Source: Oreocharis arfaki (lineage: Eukaryota > Chordata > Aves > Passeriformes > Paramythiidae). From it: 64,000 nt of DNA. Location of the stretch: assembly GCA_013398015.1 (NCBI GenBank), contig VZRR01003431.1, forward strand, positions 140,475 through 204,474, in the 5' to 3' direction. A model generated the notes under the pieces. It did no database searches. It was not told the origin of the DNA and saw only the letters and a program-made list of their open reading frames with translations. Shown one piece after another: positions 39,801 through 53,245 of the stretch. A program made the translations under genes and the position numbers. Each line of letters opens with the position of its first letter. Within the stretch, counting starts at the first letter, position 1.

Positions 39801-42690
39801 GGCAAACAGATGCAGAAGCACAGCATTTAATCTGAAATCTCTACATGGATGAAACTGTATGGCTGGCACATCAAGCCTGGAGGAAGAAAAGGTGTCTTTT
39901 GGACAGAGTTACCATGGACATGTGGTCCTTGGGCAGATAGAAATGATGGACATCCCAGAACTACCTGTTCCAGCTCATTCCCAGTTTCCTGAGGCTTTGC
40001 ATCCAGATAGAAGAATTTGTAGAGGGAAGGCCTATGCCTGCTTTCTGTAAGAGGTCAAATTAACTAATTATAATTTCTAAAACCTTTTTCCTCTCTCCTC
40101 TATTAGCCTGCCTCCCTCTTTCCCCAACACTTCAGCTACAAAAATCAGACTACTGATTCCACACGGCTACCAAAAGCTCTAACTTCATGACTAAGCTTCA
40201 TCTTTTACTGTGAGCATCATCCCAGTGACACATGCCAGTCCCACAAACATAAGCAGGCTGTTGCCAGAAATCAAAATAAAAATGTCATCGCATCTTGAAG
40301 CCACAGGAAGGATACGGAACATGGCAGTCCCTCAGCCGCAAGAGAAGTATGCACCCATTTAAAATGCAAGTGATAGCATTTGATGGGTTTTGAGTTAAGG
40401 AGTATATTTGAGTTTCATACATACTAGCAATATGAAAAATGATGTGAATATAGTTGTTCAGGCCCAAATCCAGAGCACAGGAAAATAACCCTATGCTATT
40501 ATGTAGATAGCATAGCTGTGAAATTATTAGAAAAGTTACATCCCAAAGCACAGTCTGCATTTCTAGAACTACCTGAGAAGTCCTATATGGAGCTTTTTTC
40601 CTCAATTTGACTTTTTTCCTAAATTGCTCATGCAGAAAACAGTAGCAATGCATTCTGTAACTACACAGCAGCTGAGTCTTTCCAGAACACAATATTTTTT
40701 ATTTATTCAAAGGACATAAGGTATCCAAGAAATTCAGCTTGACTCTTGCCAAGTCTGATGCAGGTATTGGGCAACTAAGGGACTCCTGTCAGCTGGTAAG
40801 TCAGAGAGTATTTCCTAAAGTGGTCTGTTTATTTAAAAACTTGCTTTAGAGACAATGCAGCAAAAAGAGATAGCCAAATTACTACTACTTCTTTTGTTTT
40901 ACTACCACCTTTAAACCCTTATTTTTTTAAAATATAAGCCTTCTATAATGATGTTAGCATATGAATGACATTCAATAACTAGTAAAGATTCCTGAATGAA
41001 ATGAAAACTAACAAGTCTTCTGTCTCTTATCATCACATTTACTCCTTCAGCATCAACCACAGCACATAAGCAGAGTCTGTTAGCAGCTGCAGAGCCTTTG
41101 GTGGTCATTGCATAGTTCTACAGATGGATAAAACATATACAGACGGGCTCAAAGAAAAGATTTGACCTTGAGGTACAACAGATCCTCTTTGAAACAAACC
41201 TTCTCCTCCTAAGCAATCCAAAGAGTTAGTGTCTAGGAGTGAATCTGCAGGTATTAGACATGAAGGGAAAAAATCCTTTTGAAACAAGAAGGGGGTTGGA
41301 GGAAAAGGGGACTAGAGCATACTTGGTTCCAGGTCACATACTAATGGTTCGGAAAAAAGTCCACCAGATGGTGAGATTAATGCTAATGTTTCTCAGCTTT
41401 TCTTTTGTGCCACAGAAGGGTGGGATTTACGAAGTGGAGAAAGTCCCATGCTGTAAACTAATTATCTTTTATCATATACCTCTCTCTCTTCTCCATTACA
41501 CATAAAATGCTCAAAGGCTGAATATATTTTCTGCAATCATTTCACCATATGTGTTATCATAGTATATTTCCTACAGTTCTCTGCACTTTAGAGGGTTGTT
41601 GACTATGACTGAGTGACTTAGATTAACACATACGAATATCGGAGACACTAAAACCAAGTATTTGAATTTACAAGACTTAAAATTGTTTTATCTTGTCCAT
41701 AAACTACGCCAATTTCTACTTTTTCCCAAATAACATCAAAATTATTTAAAACATTAGATGGAAACATTCATACCAAAAATTAAAAAAAAAAAAAAAGCCA
41801 GAAGCATTTATTATAGTCTGTGTAATAATGAAACACATAACCTGCACTTCAATACATTATTTGGACAGTCCCACTGAACCTATGCAATGACTCAAAGAGG
41901 ACAGTAAATCTCACTGTAAGGCATTGTATGAAGCACACCACAGCCTCAGATGCTACACCAGAATATATTATCTCTGCTGGCTGCCAATCAGCGCAGGCCT
42001 TACCTTAGAAACCAGGCAAAAAGAAAATTAGAGTGTTTTGAACTTTTAATAAACTAGAGATTAAGAAAACCCACAAAACTAAGCAAACAAAAAGTTTTTT
42101 TCAGGAAAAATCTATTAATGTAATACCAAAAGACCAATGAAGGATGGGTCTTTCTGTTATCCTCAAAAAAACTTAAGGTATCAAATTGAGGTTTATGAAA
42201 TAAGCATTGGAAATATTTCTAGACCATAGTATGGGTAAGTAAAGGACATGAACATGGAAGGTTAAATTTTTAGGACAGTCAGTTGCCAAAGCGGGATTTC
42301 TGAAAGAACTTTCCAGACTGTGGAAGCATGAATTTACATGCTTAAACTGCCTTAGATACTGAAGGATAAAAATTGAACAACAATACATTATCCAGTAGTA
42401 TGCGTAGGACAGAATGAGAAGGGTCTACCCACACATCCACAACAAAAAACAAAGATCTCACACTGTCTCAGGCTGTTGTCAGATTTTTGCTTCAGATCAG
42501 CAGGTCAGCAAGTACAGGTTTTGACAGACAGTTTGCTAGACAAATTCAGGGAGTTTTCCATACTGCAGTATCGTGTGAGAATAGCAGGCTACTTTATCCT
42601 CAAAAGCACATTCATTTCCAATTTAATGAAAGTCACCAAAGAGTTTACAAGTCATTCTAAATAATTAAGTATAATTAAAAACAATCTTAC

Positions 42691-42813
42691 CTTCTTTTGA
42701 TCTTCTAGTTTATGACTTACTGGATTCCTTCCATGTTTGTTCATCTCTGAAGATAAATCCATCACATTCACTCCTTGCCCTTCAAAATTAAATCGGTTCA
42801 GCAATGCAGCAAA
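42691..42813 (-). CDS. candidate internal protein-coding exon, 41 codons (unconfirmed)
   Basis: On the minus strand a pyrimidine-rich acceptor (cctgttttttggattag) precedes 123 nt that end AAGAAG/gtaagattg, a strong donor. The phase-0 frame is open throughout and encodes 41 residues. It starts FAALLNRFNFEGQG, has a central MDLSSEMNKHGRN and ends SHKLEDQKK. An in-frame TAG lies immediately upstream, so the reading must begin at the splice site. Composition is protein-like (an amphipathic start, then a polar charged tail). I cannot name the protein. The opening pattern loosely recalls N-termini of FYB-type adaptor proteins, but that is a weak resemblance and no later FYB-like exon is visible. 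A chance splice pair is the main alternative. Confidence 0.33.
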
Positions 42814-43181
42814 CTAATCCAAAAAACAGGGGCTACAAACACAGAAACATGGTGCTTTTTTCCATCACACACCATCTCTGAACATCAATGACTTGGAGAA
42901 ATGACTAAGAAATGCATCGATTGAGCTGAGGAAAACTTTGCAGTTCACTCTTGAGACTTTCCAAATCACCATAGCGTTTTAAAGAGCTGATGCTTAAGAA
43001 GAGAAATATTCATCTACCATGGTTAACTCCAACTGCTATCTGTATCTTTCTTCACAGGTTTCCATTTTACAGGAGGTTACATCCTGACTGCAGACCTGTA
43101 GAGATAAAAAAAAATAATCAAGATTGATTTACAATTTTCTGTCACACTTTGTAACTGATTGATTATCTGTCTTCACTAGGT

Positions 43182-43316
43182 GTATGTGTGTGTGTGTGGA
43201 TTTTGTGTGGGTTTTTGTCTTGGTGGTTTTGTTCCAGGCTGGGAGGTTTTTTTTGTTTGGTTTTGGTTTCGTTTTTTGGTTTTGTTGGATTTTTGTTTGT
43301 TTGTTCATTTTTGTTA
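43182..43316 (+). repeat. (GT)n followed by T/G low-complexity tract
   Basis: Seven or so GT units run into alternating TTTTG/GGTTTT blocks ending in (GTTT)n. ORFs here of 68-86 codons on both strands are composition artefacts. Confidence 0.8.
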
Positions 43317-46300
43317 AGTGATACTGGTGTTTCATTTAGTACTTGGCAGGAAGAAATAATACATGATCCCATTCTTTCCCCTCTACATCCCCGTGGGCAC
43401 ACAGAGTATTCACTAAGAACAGCTAGTGAATTCCAGCTACCAGTGTAAAGTTATAGGAAAGAGAAAAGCAAAGACTCTTTGTCTAAAATACTGAAAACAC
43501 TAAATAAAAAACGGACCAAAAAAATCCTCCTTAGAATACCTAGTCCCACCCCTAAGCTTTCTTATCGTGATCCCATTACAAATAGGAGAAAGACGCAAGG
43601 GTGAGATAAACCCAACCATGAGACAAAAATTAAGAGCTCAATATTGATACAAAGAAGCACTGATAGCACATGCCCTGTGAGATACAATTTCTTCCCCAGA
43701 CTAAGTGTTCCAACAAGAAACAAAATTGTTGTTATTCTCAACTCTACAATGTGAGGCACCTATTCTTATCCATTTTTATCTTCATATACAATTGAACATG
43801 ATAGCAATACAAGACTAATCAAGCAATAAGGACAAGTCCTTTCCAAAAATAACTAGAAACAAACAGAAGATACATTTGCCTCGGGAAATGGCAGGAGTAT
43901 AAACAATTGTACACTAAGAGACTATATGAAAGAACATATACCCAGATAGCTTGTTACCCAAACACAACTTTAGCCCAGTACATCTTAACAGCATACAATG
44001 AATTCTGCTTGCTATTCTAACTTTTGAGAATCACCTCCTTCTGCTGATAAACAGTGTATTACAAACACACTCACCAAAGTAAACTCAGATGCTTAGAGAG
44101 CACTTTTCTATCCGTTATTAGAGCATCCTGAGAAAGTCAGTGAAATAAAAAACAAGACTAAGGCGTTAACTGCCCATAAAATAGGAAGTAGTCATTAAAA
44201 CTATGCTGTTAAAATCTTCCATAAATTTAGGATTTTATTGGATTAAGAAGCAGATCAGATTCAATACTACGCTATAACCTTCCCAAGCACATATAGCTTT
44301 TCTCACCTCGTTTCTACAGAATCTGAAGCACAGCAGGACTGAGCCAGATATGACTCAGGTGCAGCCTGTTCCCACCCCCGCCTGTGATTTCCCTCATTTG
44401 ACCATTCCACAGGTCCACAGAACACACAAAACCGTCACGCCAGGATGCAGGAAGATGAAACGTGAGATACCGCTGCAGGGATCAACATCTGGATTTATGC
44501 TTATAAAAATTATGAAGCCAAGATAAGTCAAAACCAAGCTGTTAAAACCCAGCAGTTTCTCTGGCTTTTCTCTGGTTCGTTTCATGGTCAGACATGTGAA
44601 TTATATTACCTCCCATGCCTGGCAATTATGCTATGCTAGGCAATTAAGCTATTCTGTGGAACTGCATGGTGTTTTCAAGCCGAAGTTGGACAGAACGCAA
44701 ATAATTTTGTTTGGACTGCCCTCATTACTTTTAACATGCAAAGCACAGGGTGGCAATTCTTGCTCATTCCATTTAGCACATTGTTCTGTGGTCTTCAGCC
44801 TTTTCAACATAAACAGCTGTAATCAAATGCTCTTGGCTGGCAGTTTTTTTTTTTTTTAACAGTGGAACCCAATTTATTATTCACTATTTTACACTGATAT
44901 TTAACAAACACAGAATCACAGAATAAAATATCCAGAGTCCTAGATATTATGATGATCACACACTGAATAATAGATTTTTATTAGGTCACCTACAAATATA
45001 AGACTCAAGGTGATTTAGAGCTTTTTACAATTTTATTCTCTTAACAGACACAAAAAAGTCATTCAATAATAATTTCTAATAATTTACAGATACTTGTAGT
45101 AAAATAGCCTTCCAGACGCATTTAACGGTGCAAACACAGGCCTAAAGGAAGTGGAGCAAGCTGTCCAAGCCAGGAACATCCTTAGACTTTCTTGCTCAAC
45201 AACACAATGAGGAAAATACTGTGTAGAAATATTTGTGACAGTGGGGGGGGCTTAGTGACTTCCTCCTCTAGAGAAACTATGGGACGTATTAAGGGTGAAG
45301 CTTCCGTGAAGCTTCTGGCTTAAATACCTCAAATAATTGCCTAAATTCAGGTGGACTTAAGTCAGTGTCTGAATAACCTTTACTTCACTGTGAGCTACAG
45401 GCTGCTGATAGATCAGTCTGGAAAACCCTAGAATATATTCTGAGAATTAACCAGAATTATCTTCTCTATGCTGCCCTTATTATCAACACAGATAGTTCTC
45501 AGTAAGTTTACACTGACAGGATTTTCAGAAAGCAACCAGAATCTTCAGGCCCTCTGCAGGTCTCTCCCATGTAGCAGTAGTAATAATAATAATAAATTTT
45601 CCTGTAAGTGGCAAATTCACTAAATATTTGGTGGAAGTTAGCACAAATATCTTTATAGAGTCTGGACATTGCAAAACAACAGTTGAGAAGGTTCAGGGAG
45701 CGTGAGTTGCAAGCAACTACCATTTTAGTCAATTTCAATGGTTCCACAAAATCTACAAAGAAAAAGTTGCTGTACAGCCATAAGAAAAATTTAGATAATG
45801 AGTTTTTTCCTAGGTTTCTTCCCATTGTCATTGGCTTTCAGATATATCAAAACTCCATGAGCACATAAGGTGCATTCTGATGGCTGCCTGGGAGGCTGCA
45901 CACCAAAACACTGCTCTGTGTTTTTTTATCACTGGCAAGGGTGGGAACAAGGGCTACGTCAGAGACCCAACAGATTACTTTCTTTTCCAAAATCCTATTG
46001 TGCCCACATGGACATTTTCAAATTTTGCCATACCAATAAAGCAACTTTGAGGCAGCTCTAGGTATAAAACTGTGACTGCAATTTCCACTTTTCAAATTTT
46101 CTTGTTTGCGTACAGGTTAAGTCTGCTGAATTGCATCCTGGGTATTATCAGCTGCCCTGATAGTGTTTCATGCTTAAGATAGTTACGCTTTTATTAAAAC
46201 ATTTCTGTAAATTGTAAGAGAGAAATTATTTTCTGGATATGCTGATAGGAAATGCCATGCAAATTTTAGAAGGACACAACAGCAATTTTCAGTACTAATA

Positions 46301-47700
46301 CCTCATTATTAAAATAGACCTTCTAGTTTATGTGCAGTTATAACAGATGTGGAATTTGCGGGGTGGGAGGGAGAACAAACTGAAGAAATGGATATTGACC
46401 CATTTACCTGTTTCAAACACGATAGTGTCTAGGCCAGAACCCAAAGCAAGTGCCATCCGTAAATCTCAGTGTACAGCTAAAGCAAACCCCAGGCACAAAC
46501 CAGCCTTTGCTCTTGCCCATCAATGTTCCTGCGGATGGCAGCATGGCTGAGATAAATGCTGGGAGAGTATCAAGACACCGTGACTCCCTTGAGATTGGCA
46601 GTGGGGCACATCTTGTGCAAGGCATGCTCTGCCCCACTGTCCTTGAGGGTGATAGTTCAGACAATAAAAATAAGGCTCACCACTAACATTCTGCAAAATT
46701 CACATTGAAGATACGCGAGTCAGGAATACCAGGGATGTAACTTCCATCTGTGATATACTCCTATGAAACTTCTAGGTGATGTGGCACCTCAGTATGGCTC
46801 TAATAATTTACCCATAGCAATAGTTTCACAATGGCCTTAAAAACTAACCATGAAAGCTTCTTATCTTTCTTTGTAGTCTTTTTCCACAGGGAGAAAGCAT
46901 TAAGGGTCTCCGGATGGGTCTAACTTCAAACATTATGATCAGGCACACAAAGAGTTATCAGAAAAGGAAGATGATGTTGACTCTTGGAGGATTTGAGAGC
47001 AAAGCCAGAGAACGCTGCTTTTAGCCAGCATTCAGAATAAGAAGCCAATATCTCTTCTCTGCAAACACGTATGCTAGAAGTGCCATAGAAAGGCTTGTCT
47101 GCGCCAGATAAAAGCAGTCTGGGAAGGCAGCTGGTGAGCCAAAAAAATATCTCTAAGCACTGAGGCTTGCCTAGAGAATTATTTATTCTGATACAAAATT
47201 GATTCTGCTCCAAACACATGCCTGATTCACGGCAATACAAAAAGCTGCAGTGTTTACAGCTCTTTCTAATAAATGAAATGGTGTTTACTCAGAAAAAAAG
47301 TGACCCCATAAGGACAAGTCTAGAGAAGATATTTCCTTTATTAAGTGCGTGTGTGGCTGAAACATTTTGTATTATTTCTGTAAGTGGTGTTACCCTATCG
47401 TCTGCATTTCTTCATGGGGGAAAACTCCTCTTCAATACAGAATGCTATGTCGACCCACCACATTATCAGTGAGGATAGAATTACAATTGTTTGCATTGTT
47501 CCTGGCTCTAGTCAATGTATATTAAAACATTCATTTTCAGATTTGTATGGATTAAAAAAAAAAATAAAGGGCAATCTAATATTTATATCCTTGCAATGCT
47601 GTTCTGCTAAGCAGGATGTCAATCGCCTCAAAATCATCAGACTGAATGCACAAATTAACACTGGTGCATGTAATGAACTAGAAAAACTAAATTTAAAATG

Positions 47701-47722
47701 GTATGTGTATCGATACACATAC
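47701..47722. repeat. perfect 22-bp palindrome beside (AC)n
   Basis: GTATGTGTATC and GATACACATAC are contiguous reverse complements with no spacer. The right arm runs straight into (AC)n and then ATATAT (to about 47742). The palindrome may have arisen from an inversion or template switch at the microsatellite. Confidence 0.9.
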
Positions 47723-50034
47723 ACACACACACACACATATATGAGACTATTCTATTCTCAGAAACCATTGTTATAAATGGTACAGCAACTCATAATCTTT
47801 TTGGTTTTCTCAAATCCTTTTCATCTTACATAGCAACCTCCATCAAACAGGCTGAATTCTCTTTACAGAATTTAGAGCTGATATTACATGACAATTTTAT
47901 TTCAGGCTTGGAACCAGTACCAGGCAGGAATGCCTTCCCTCTTCCATCATCCAATTCTTTTGCCACTGAGTATCAGAGATAAAGAAGCGTAAGAAAGGGA
48001 ATACAAAGTATATTTTTAAGAGATAGTCCAGTCTAGCCTTTTACTATGATGTCTCCTAAAGATTTGCTGTGAGGGATGACAGTTTTGTTGCATGCACAGT
48101 ACTCTGTGCCAAGATGCATAACTGAGCATCAGACCCAAATGACATTTGGTTATCTTACCCAGCACCCCCCCGCTACATATGCAATCCCTCAAAGAGATTC
48201 ATAAAACATCTACATTTCATTGTGCCTTACAGCACTTCTGCAGACATGCTGTAAAGGACAAATTCCACCTGAATAGTTATATCAATTCCACCTCTAGTTT
48301 CAGTGGAATATTTCTCCAATTTATCCAAACTTGTTTTGAATGTTCCTCTGCACTACTGAAATAGATGAAAACAGTACAGTGTAGCTTTTACATTTCTAAT
48401 GTTTGGGAAACAATTGGAAGAATTAATATTTATTATTTATTTACATGCTAAATACTTTGTAATATTTGTATTATTTTTTATGAATCTGCATGTATAGCAA
48501 AAGAGCGACCTTAGAAAAGAAGATAGAAAAATATTCTCTAAAACCTACCAAAAACCTGGATAGGATATAAGAAAGAAAGACAACACTGAGGTGGAAAAGA
48601 AGGGGAATATAGAAAGCATATTCTCATATTCTAGATATACAATGGAAAGAGTAAGCAAGAAAATATGATTCAATCGAACAATGCAAGTACACCTGCATGG
48701 ATCTTAAATTGCTCTGACCCATTAACTGAAGCAGTCTCTTTATGCAAGAAAACTATTTATGAGGCTCACGAGAAAGAGAAAGGCTAATCAAAAGTAGCAG
48801 AGAGCTCACATACCTTTGAAATTTTGTTTCCTAGGGAGCTATTAAGCCTTCATTTCTCTTGCTTTTAAGTTTTGATTGGCATGCTGAAAAAAGATGTAGC
48901 TGACCTGTGTCTGAGCAGTGGCGGATCTTCTGGGAGTTTTAATCATTTACAGCTATTGTTCTAACCAGAATGCCAAGACATAAGAAATTCCAGAAAAATT
49001 ACTAAACAATTTTTTTTTGTGCACTTTACAAAATTTCAGGAAGAAAAAGGCCCTGGGCTTTAGGAAATATGTAGATATATGGTAGCTCTATGGAGACTAA
49101 TATATCTGGTATTTTGCAATATCCCATGTATGCTAAAACTTTGCTACCATCCATGGATGGAATGAAGCCCAAGGGGAGGTGTTTTCTCTCTGGTTCATAG
49201 GCTGTGAATATGACAAACAGGAGCACACATAAAGTTTCACATATGCTGCTATTTTGAACAATTTATATATTCAAACACAAAAGCAACATACTGAAGGTTC
49301 ATCATTTAGTCTTACATGAAAATGTTAAATCCACCTCCCCTATTTTACTGGAAATAAGAACTTATACTCCCCAAGTTGATAAATCTAAATCCTTAAAACT
49401 TGAGAATACCATGAAATTGCACAGCCTCTCTTGATCCATCAAGACTTGCTAAAGAACTCAATTGGATAAAAGATCCAGCTGCATTTTCGAAACATTTTTA
49501 ACTCAATGCCTGTTACAAGTGATAAAGCAAAAATCTTACCTACGCTCACAGACAATTTCACAGGTGCTTCGAAAGCTGCCAAATAATTCTTTCAGTATTT
49601 GTTTAGTGGCAGGTTTTCCAGGTTAGCCTCATGCTCATCACAAGAAATTACACATAGGTGCTGATCAAACATCGCAAACAGTGCTCTGTTACCTCAGTAT
49701 TCAATCTGTGTCCAGAGCAGTCTCTTGCAATTAAACCAGCTGATTCAAACAAATATGTGGCTGAAACAACTCCTAGAGACTGCAGAGCAGAGAGAGATAA
49801 CTGACTATATGAGACTGCTGACCAGGGGTGAGAGAAGGAGGTAAGGAGAGGGGGGAAAGGGGGATGCAAAAGGACTATAAATATTTTGTAGAGAAAGAGC
49901 CAAGTGACAAAAAATATCTCAAATATTTGAAGACAAAAAGCATCAGTAGGTGGTGCTGTCTTAACCATGAACTAAAAAGATGACCTTTGATGGAAGAAGT
50001 TTGTCCTCACAATCACTGCATCATAAGCTAGTTT

Positions 50035-50165
50035 AAATTCGGGCTGGGAAAGACCTCCTGGGTAAATTGCTTCCTGGTCTGCCAGTGCAGAATACATTAC
50101 TACATTGTATTTTCTAATGCTTTATTCTGGTATTACTCTAAATTCCCAAGTGACACAGCTCACAG
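50035..50165 (-). mobile_element. ancient CR1-like LINE fragment
   Basis: The text GGGCTGGGAAAGACCTCCTGGGTAAATTG, then CTGCCAGTGCAGAATAC, then TTTTCTAATGCTTTATTCTGGTA and AAATTCCCAAGTGACACAGC, follows in order the blocks of an old reptile/bird CR1 3' region. It is strongly diverged and its boundaries are approximate. Confidence 0.55.
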
Positions 50166-51569
50166 TGCTTGCCACATGAGAATATTAAACAGCCCAATAG
50201 AGATGAATCCTCTAAGAAGTTTCTCAAATGGGTATAGCGACTTAAATTTTAAGCTGAATTTTACATTCTTTAAGCAATTTGTATCAATATTTACCAACAC
50301 AGATAATTGCTCACCCCATATATTTTTACATACTGATTGTAACCTCACAGTTTTGAGCACATTAAAAATGTTCTTTTATTAATACGAGTATCTAAGCAAA
50401 CCTTGATTTTTGACTTATCTTAGGTCTCAGTCCATTCAAGTGAAACTCAGACCTTGAGAGTACCACATACACACCTGCGTTTCAAGATGTCAAAGCACTA
50501 CACCAATTGTTCCCAAGAATCTCAAAGATGGAGATTCACAGGTTACACTAAAAGAGCTTTAACTAACAATAACATGGACTGGAAATACAGGAATATCTAG
50601 AGTCCTAAGCATTACTGAAAATATAGAACTAAAAAGGGTTTGAGGTAACATGTAGGAAGTAATTGTTATGCGAAGTATAGGTTTTTGTGTCTACCTAGAG
50701 CACATGTCCACTCACAAATGCCTAAATTACGTCTCAAGACAGTAACAAACTCAAAGAACAATGTCACAGTCCACTTGTAAAGAGATTTGCATCACTAACT
50801 ACACGAAATTACTCCGTGAGACAGTCTTGGGTTGGGTTCATCTGAACAAACACAGTTGCGTAAGTCTAAAACCATGGCTTGGTAGTTTATCTGGAGTTCG
50901 AGAAAATAAATAGGCATTATAAGAATGGAATTCTTCTCATCCAAACTAGCTGAGATGTATCATGACCTAAAGATGAATCATGACCTAAGAGGCTTTGGAA
51001 TGCACAGACTTTTGCTTTATGTATGAAATCAAGTGAGAGCAATCTCTTCCTTCAAACTACACATCTTAAGCGATGGAATATATGAGGCTCATACATCAAA
51101 AAAATGTTAGGAAGCCGTTTAAAAAAAAAAAAACCAAAAACCAAAAAAACCAACAAAGTCTAAACACACCAGCACATCTGATCAAGTCCTACTGGAATAA
51201 TCCCATACAAGTAATCTAGCAGCCATTTCTTTGTTCAAAGTGGATGCGCAGGAACAACCGATCTTTTCTGATTTGTCACAGGTGACAATGCTGGCTTCCA
51301 CAATAACTGAGCTACTCTAGGGGAAATGTATCTGCTCCTTTCACAAAAAGTTGCCTACAACAATTTCTTCGCTGAGAGCTGTACCTCTTCTTTCTTAAAA
51401 TTTAATGTTGAATTGGCAGATGGTTTTTCTATAGTCTCACAAAAACTTATCTGATTCCTTTTAAGTACAAAAGGCACAAATACACCTCAAATCCTTCAAG
51501 CTCTGTCCTGTTTTCCATTTGTTTCTGTTAAAGAAGATGTATTATATTGCTACTCAAGTCAACAATAAA

Positions 51570-51987
51570 CCTTGTTGTTGTGGTTTATGAGTGATATTCT
51601 CCAATTTAGTCCTGCTAAAACCACTCCGAACTTGCTTCCCTCCCCCCTGCAATTTCGAGGACAAAAGGCATAGATCATGGGTTGAGATAAGAACCATTTA
51701 CTAGAAAGAGCAACGAGATAAGAAAACAAACAGTAACAGCAACAGTATTAACAGGAAAAGGTGTAAGACAACAAAAGGATTTATACAGAAAATCTGCAAC
51801 AATAATCAAACACCAATCAGCTCTACCCCACCACATTCTCTCCCACTGGAAGGAACCGCCTTCTCAGAAGCAAGAGTCCCTTTTCACAACCCCAGGCAAT
51901 GAATGTGAGATGATACAGACAAACCTCTTACTCATACCTCCGCAACTACTGCAAAAAATTAACTCTATCCTGGCCAGAAGTAGGACA
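51570..51987 (-). mobile_element. endogenous retrovirus LTR fragment, songbird type
   Basis: Antisense text ending TTAACTCTATCCTGGCCAGAAGTAGGACA is a diverged form of a common passerine LTR start (sense TGTCCTGGTTTTGGCTGGGATAGAGTTAA). The blocks GGGTTGAGATAAGAACCATTTACTAG and CTTCCCTCCC are also familiar from this family. A minus-strand TATAAA occurs at 51780-51785. The 3' boundary of the LTR (left side here) is uncertain, and no target duplication could be found. Confidence 0.6.
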
Positions 51988-52609
51988 CTCATGAAGGTGA
52001 AAAGTAGGCCTTTTCTTTTAAACCTTTGAAACATCTTTGAGAGTTTTTTGCATCTTAATATGCAGAAAAAAATTTTGTCACAGTCTTAGTAGACGTAGCT
52101 TGGCCTATTTCTGTAATATAACACTGACGATCTCCTTATCGCATCATACAAGCTACTTTCCCTGAAAAAAACAACAATTAGTGGGACAATCTTATGACTT
52201 CTACCTGTGTAAATACCGCTCCTTAGATCTGAGTAACATGGATCCCTGACCTAGCTACAAGTTCCCTCCTCACCCATATCCTGCATTTATATTTAGAGGC
52301 TCTGTGATTCTTTGTCACATATTGAGATTAAAGAAATTTATATCAAAGGCTCGTTTGCAACATGTTTTATAATACCATTTGTAATATCTTCTACTATTTA
52401 CTGCACGAATTACGTTGTCTGTAGGACTCTTGATTTTTTTTTCTCATATCTAAGCAATTTTTAATATCATATAATTGCAAACTTTCCTCAGATCCTGAAA
52501 GCTAAACTGTAATAGTGAATTTCTGCTTGTTGTTAACCCTCCTTCATCCAAGTTAACTACAGGATCTATGCTGTCATTTTAAGACCAGCTGGAAATTAAG
52601 CACGATACT

Positions 52610-52770
52610 GCCGTATGCTCAAACTCTCCTTTCTGCTTCCCTCCCACCCTGATGGAATGGGGTGCAAAAATCAAGGTAAAACTTTTATGTTGAGATAAGA
52701 ATAATTAATAATTAAACTGGTGATGACACTGATCTACAACTCAGCTGAGGTGAGCTACCAGAGGTTCTAT
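52610..52770 (-). mobile_element. second LTR fragment, related family
   Basis: TGCTTCCCTCCCACCCTGATGGAATGGGGTG followed by AATCAAGGTAAAAC and GTTGAGATAAGAATAATTAATAATT resembles the same songbird LTR group in the same orientation as the copy at 51.6-52.0 kb. It shares TTCCCTCCC and TTGAGATAAGAA with that copy in the same order. It is a short internal piece only. Confidence 0.5.
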
Positions 52771-53183
52771 TCCTCTTTTTAAACAAACACATGTTCCAGC
52801 CCTTCAAAAAGTGCCAAAAAATTAATTCTGAAATGTGCAATAATTAAAGAAAAAAGAAATGCTAATTATCAATGCAAACAATTCTTATTTTCTCTGTTGA
52901 GACAGCTGTCTTGTAATTTGCCCTCCCAATTATTAAAATGGGATTCATGTCACAAACACACTGCTGAATTAGACCACAAATGTGCACTGCTTGCACTGCT
53001 GTATTTACATCTAAATATTGTCAGTCTCCCAGACACTACTGGTAATCAACACACAGAATATGTATCATTCAAGATAAAGACATGCAAAGGTCAGAGATCA
53101 TCCACATTGACAAGATACGCACAATTGCTTCGCGTGATCAAACACATACGGACTGTGAACAGTGTTTCACTGTTAAATAATAG

Positions 53184-53245
53184 TTACATCTATCTGTATA
53201 ATAATCCAAATAATATTTACATCTCATCTGTATAATAATCCAAAT
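53184..53245. repeat. two-copy tandem repeat, 33-34 bp
   Basis: TTACATCT(C)ATCTGTATAATAATCCAAAT occurs twice, starting at 53184 and 53217. The copies are identical over 28 of 29 aligned positions, with one inserted C. This is a recent local duplication. Confidence 0.9.

Larger units (their letters stand above)
32311..50030. other. unique AT-rich non-coding stretch
   Basis: About 17.7 kb with no recognisable complete gene. It holds (AAC)n at 35325-35343, an inverted repeat at 36797-36840, the exon-like block at 42691-42813, a G/T tract (43182-43316) and a 22-bp palindrome (47701-47722) joined to (AC)n. The 154-codon ORF at 37700-38164 crosses low-complexity A-runs and (TATA)-like sequence, and no family motif is visible. 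Confidence 0.5.

Noticed and set aside
44310..44350. Plus-strand block after a strong pyrimidine tract (cttttctcacctcgtttctacag) and, on the minus strand, a donor-like gtgagaa with an open frame
   Set aside because: Both strands offer splice-like signals over the same bases, the plus-strand donor is weak and the minus-strand acceptor is poor. Not decidable from sequence alone.
50427..50545. Plus-strand open stretch after a gacttatcttag acceptor
   Set aside because: The donor that would close it (gttaca) is weak, and no peptide motif is recognisable.
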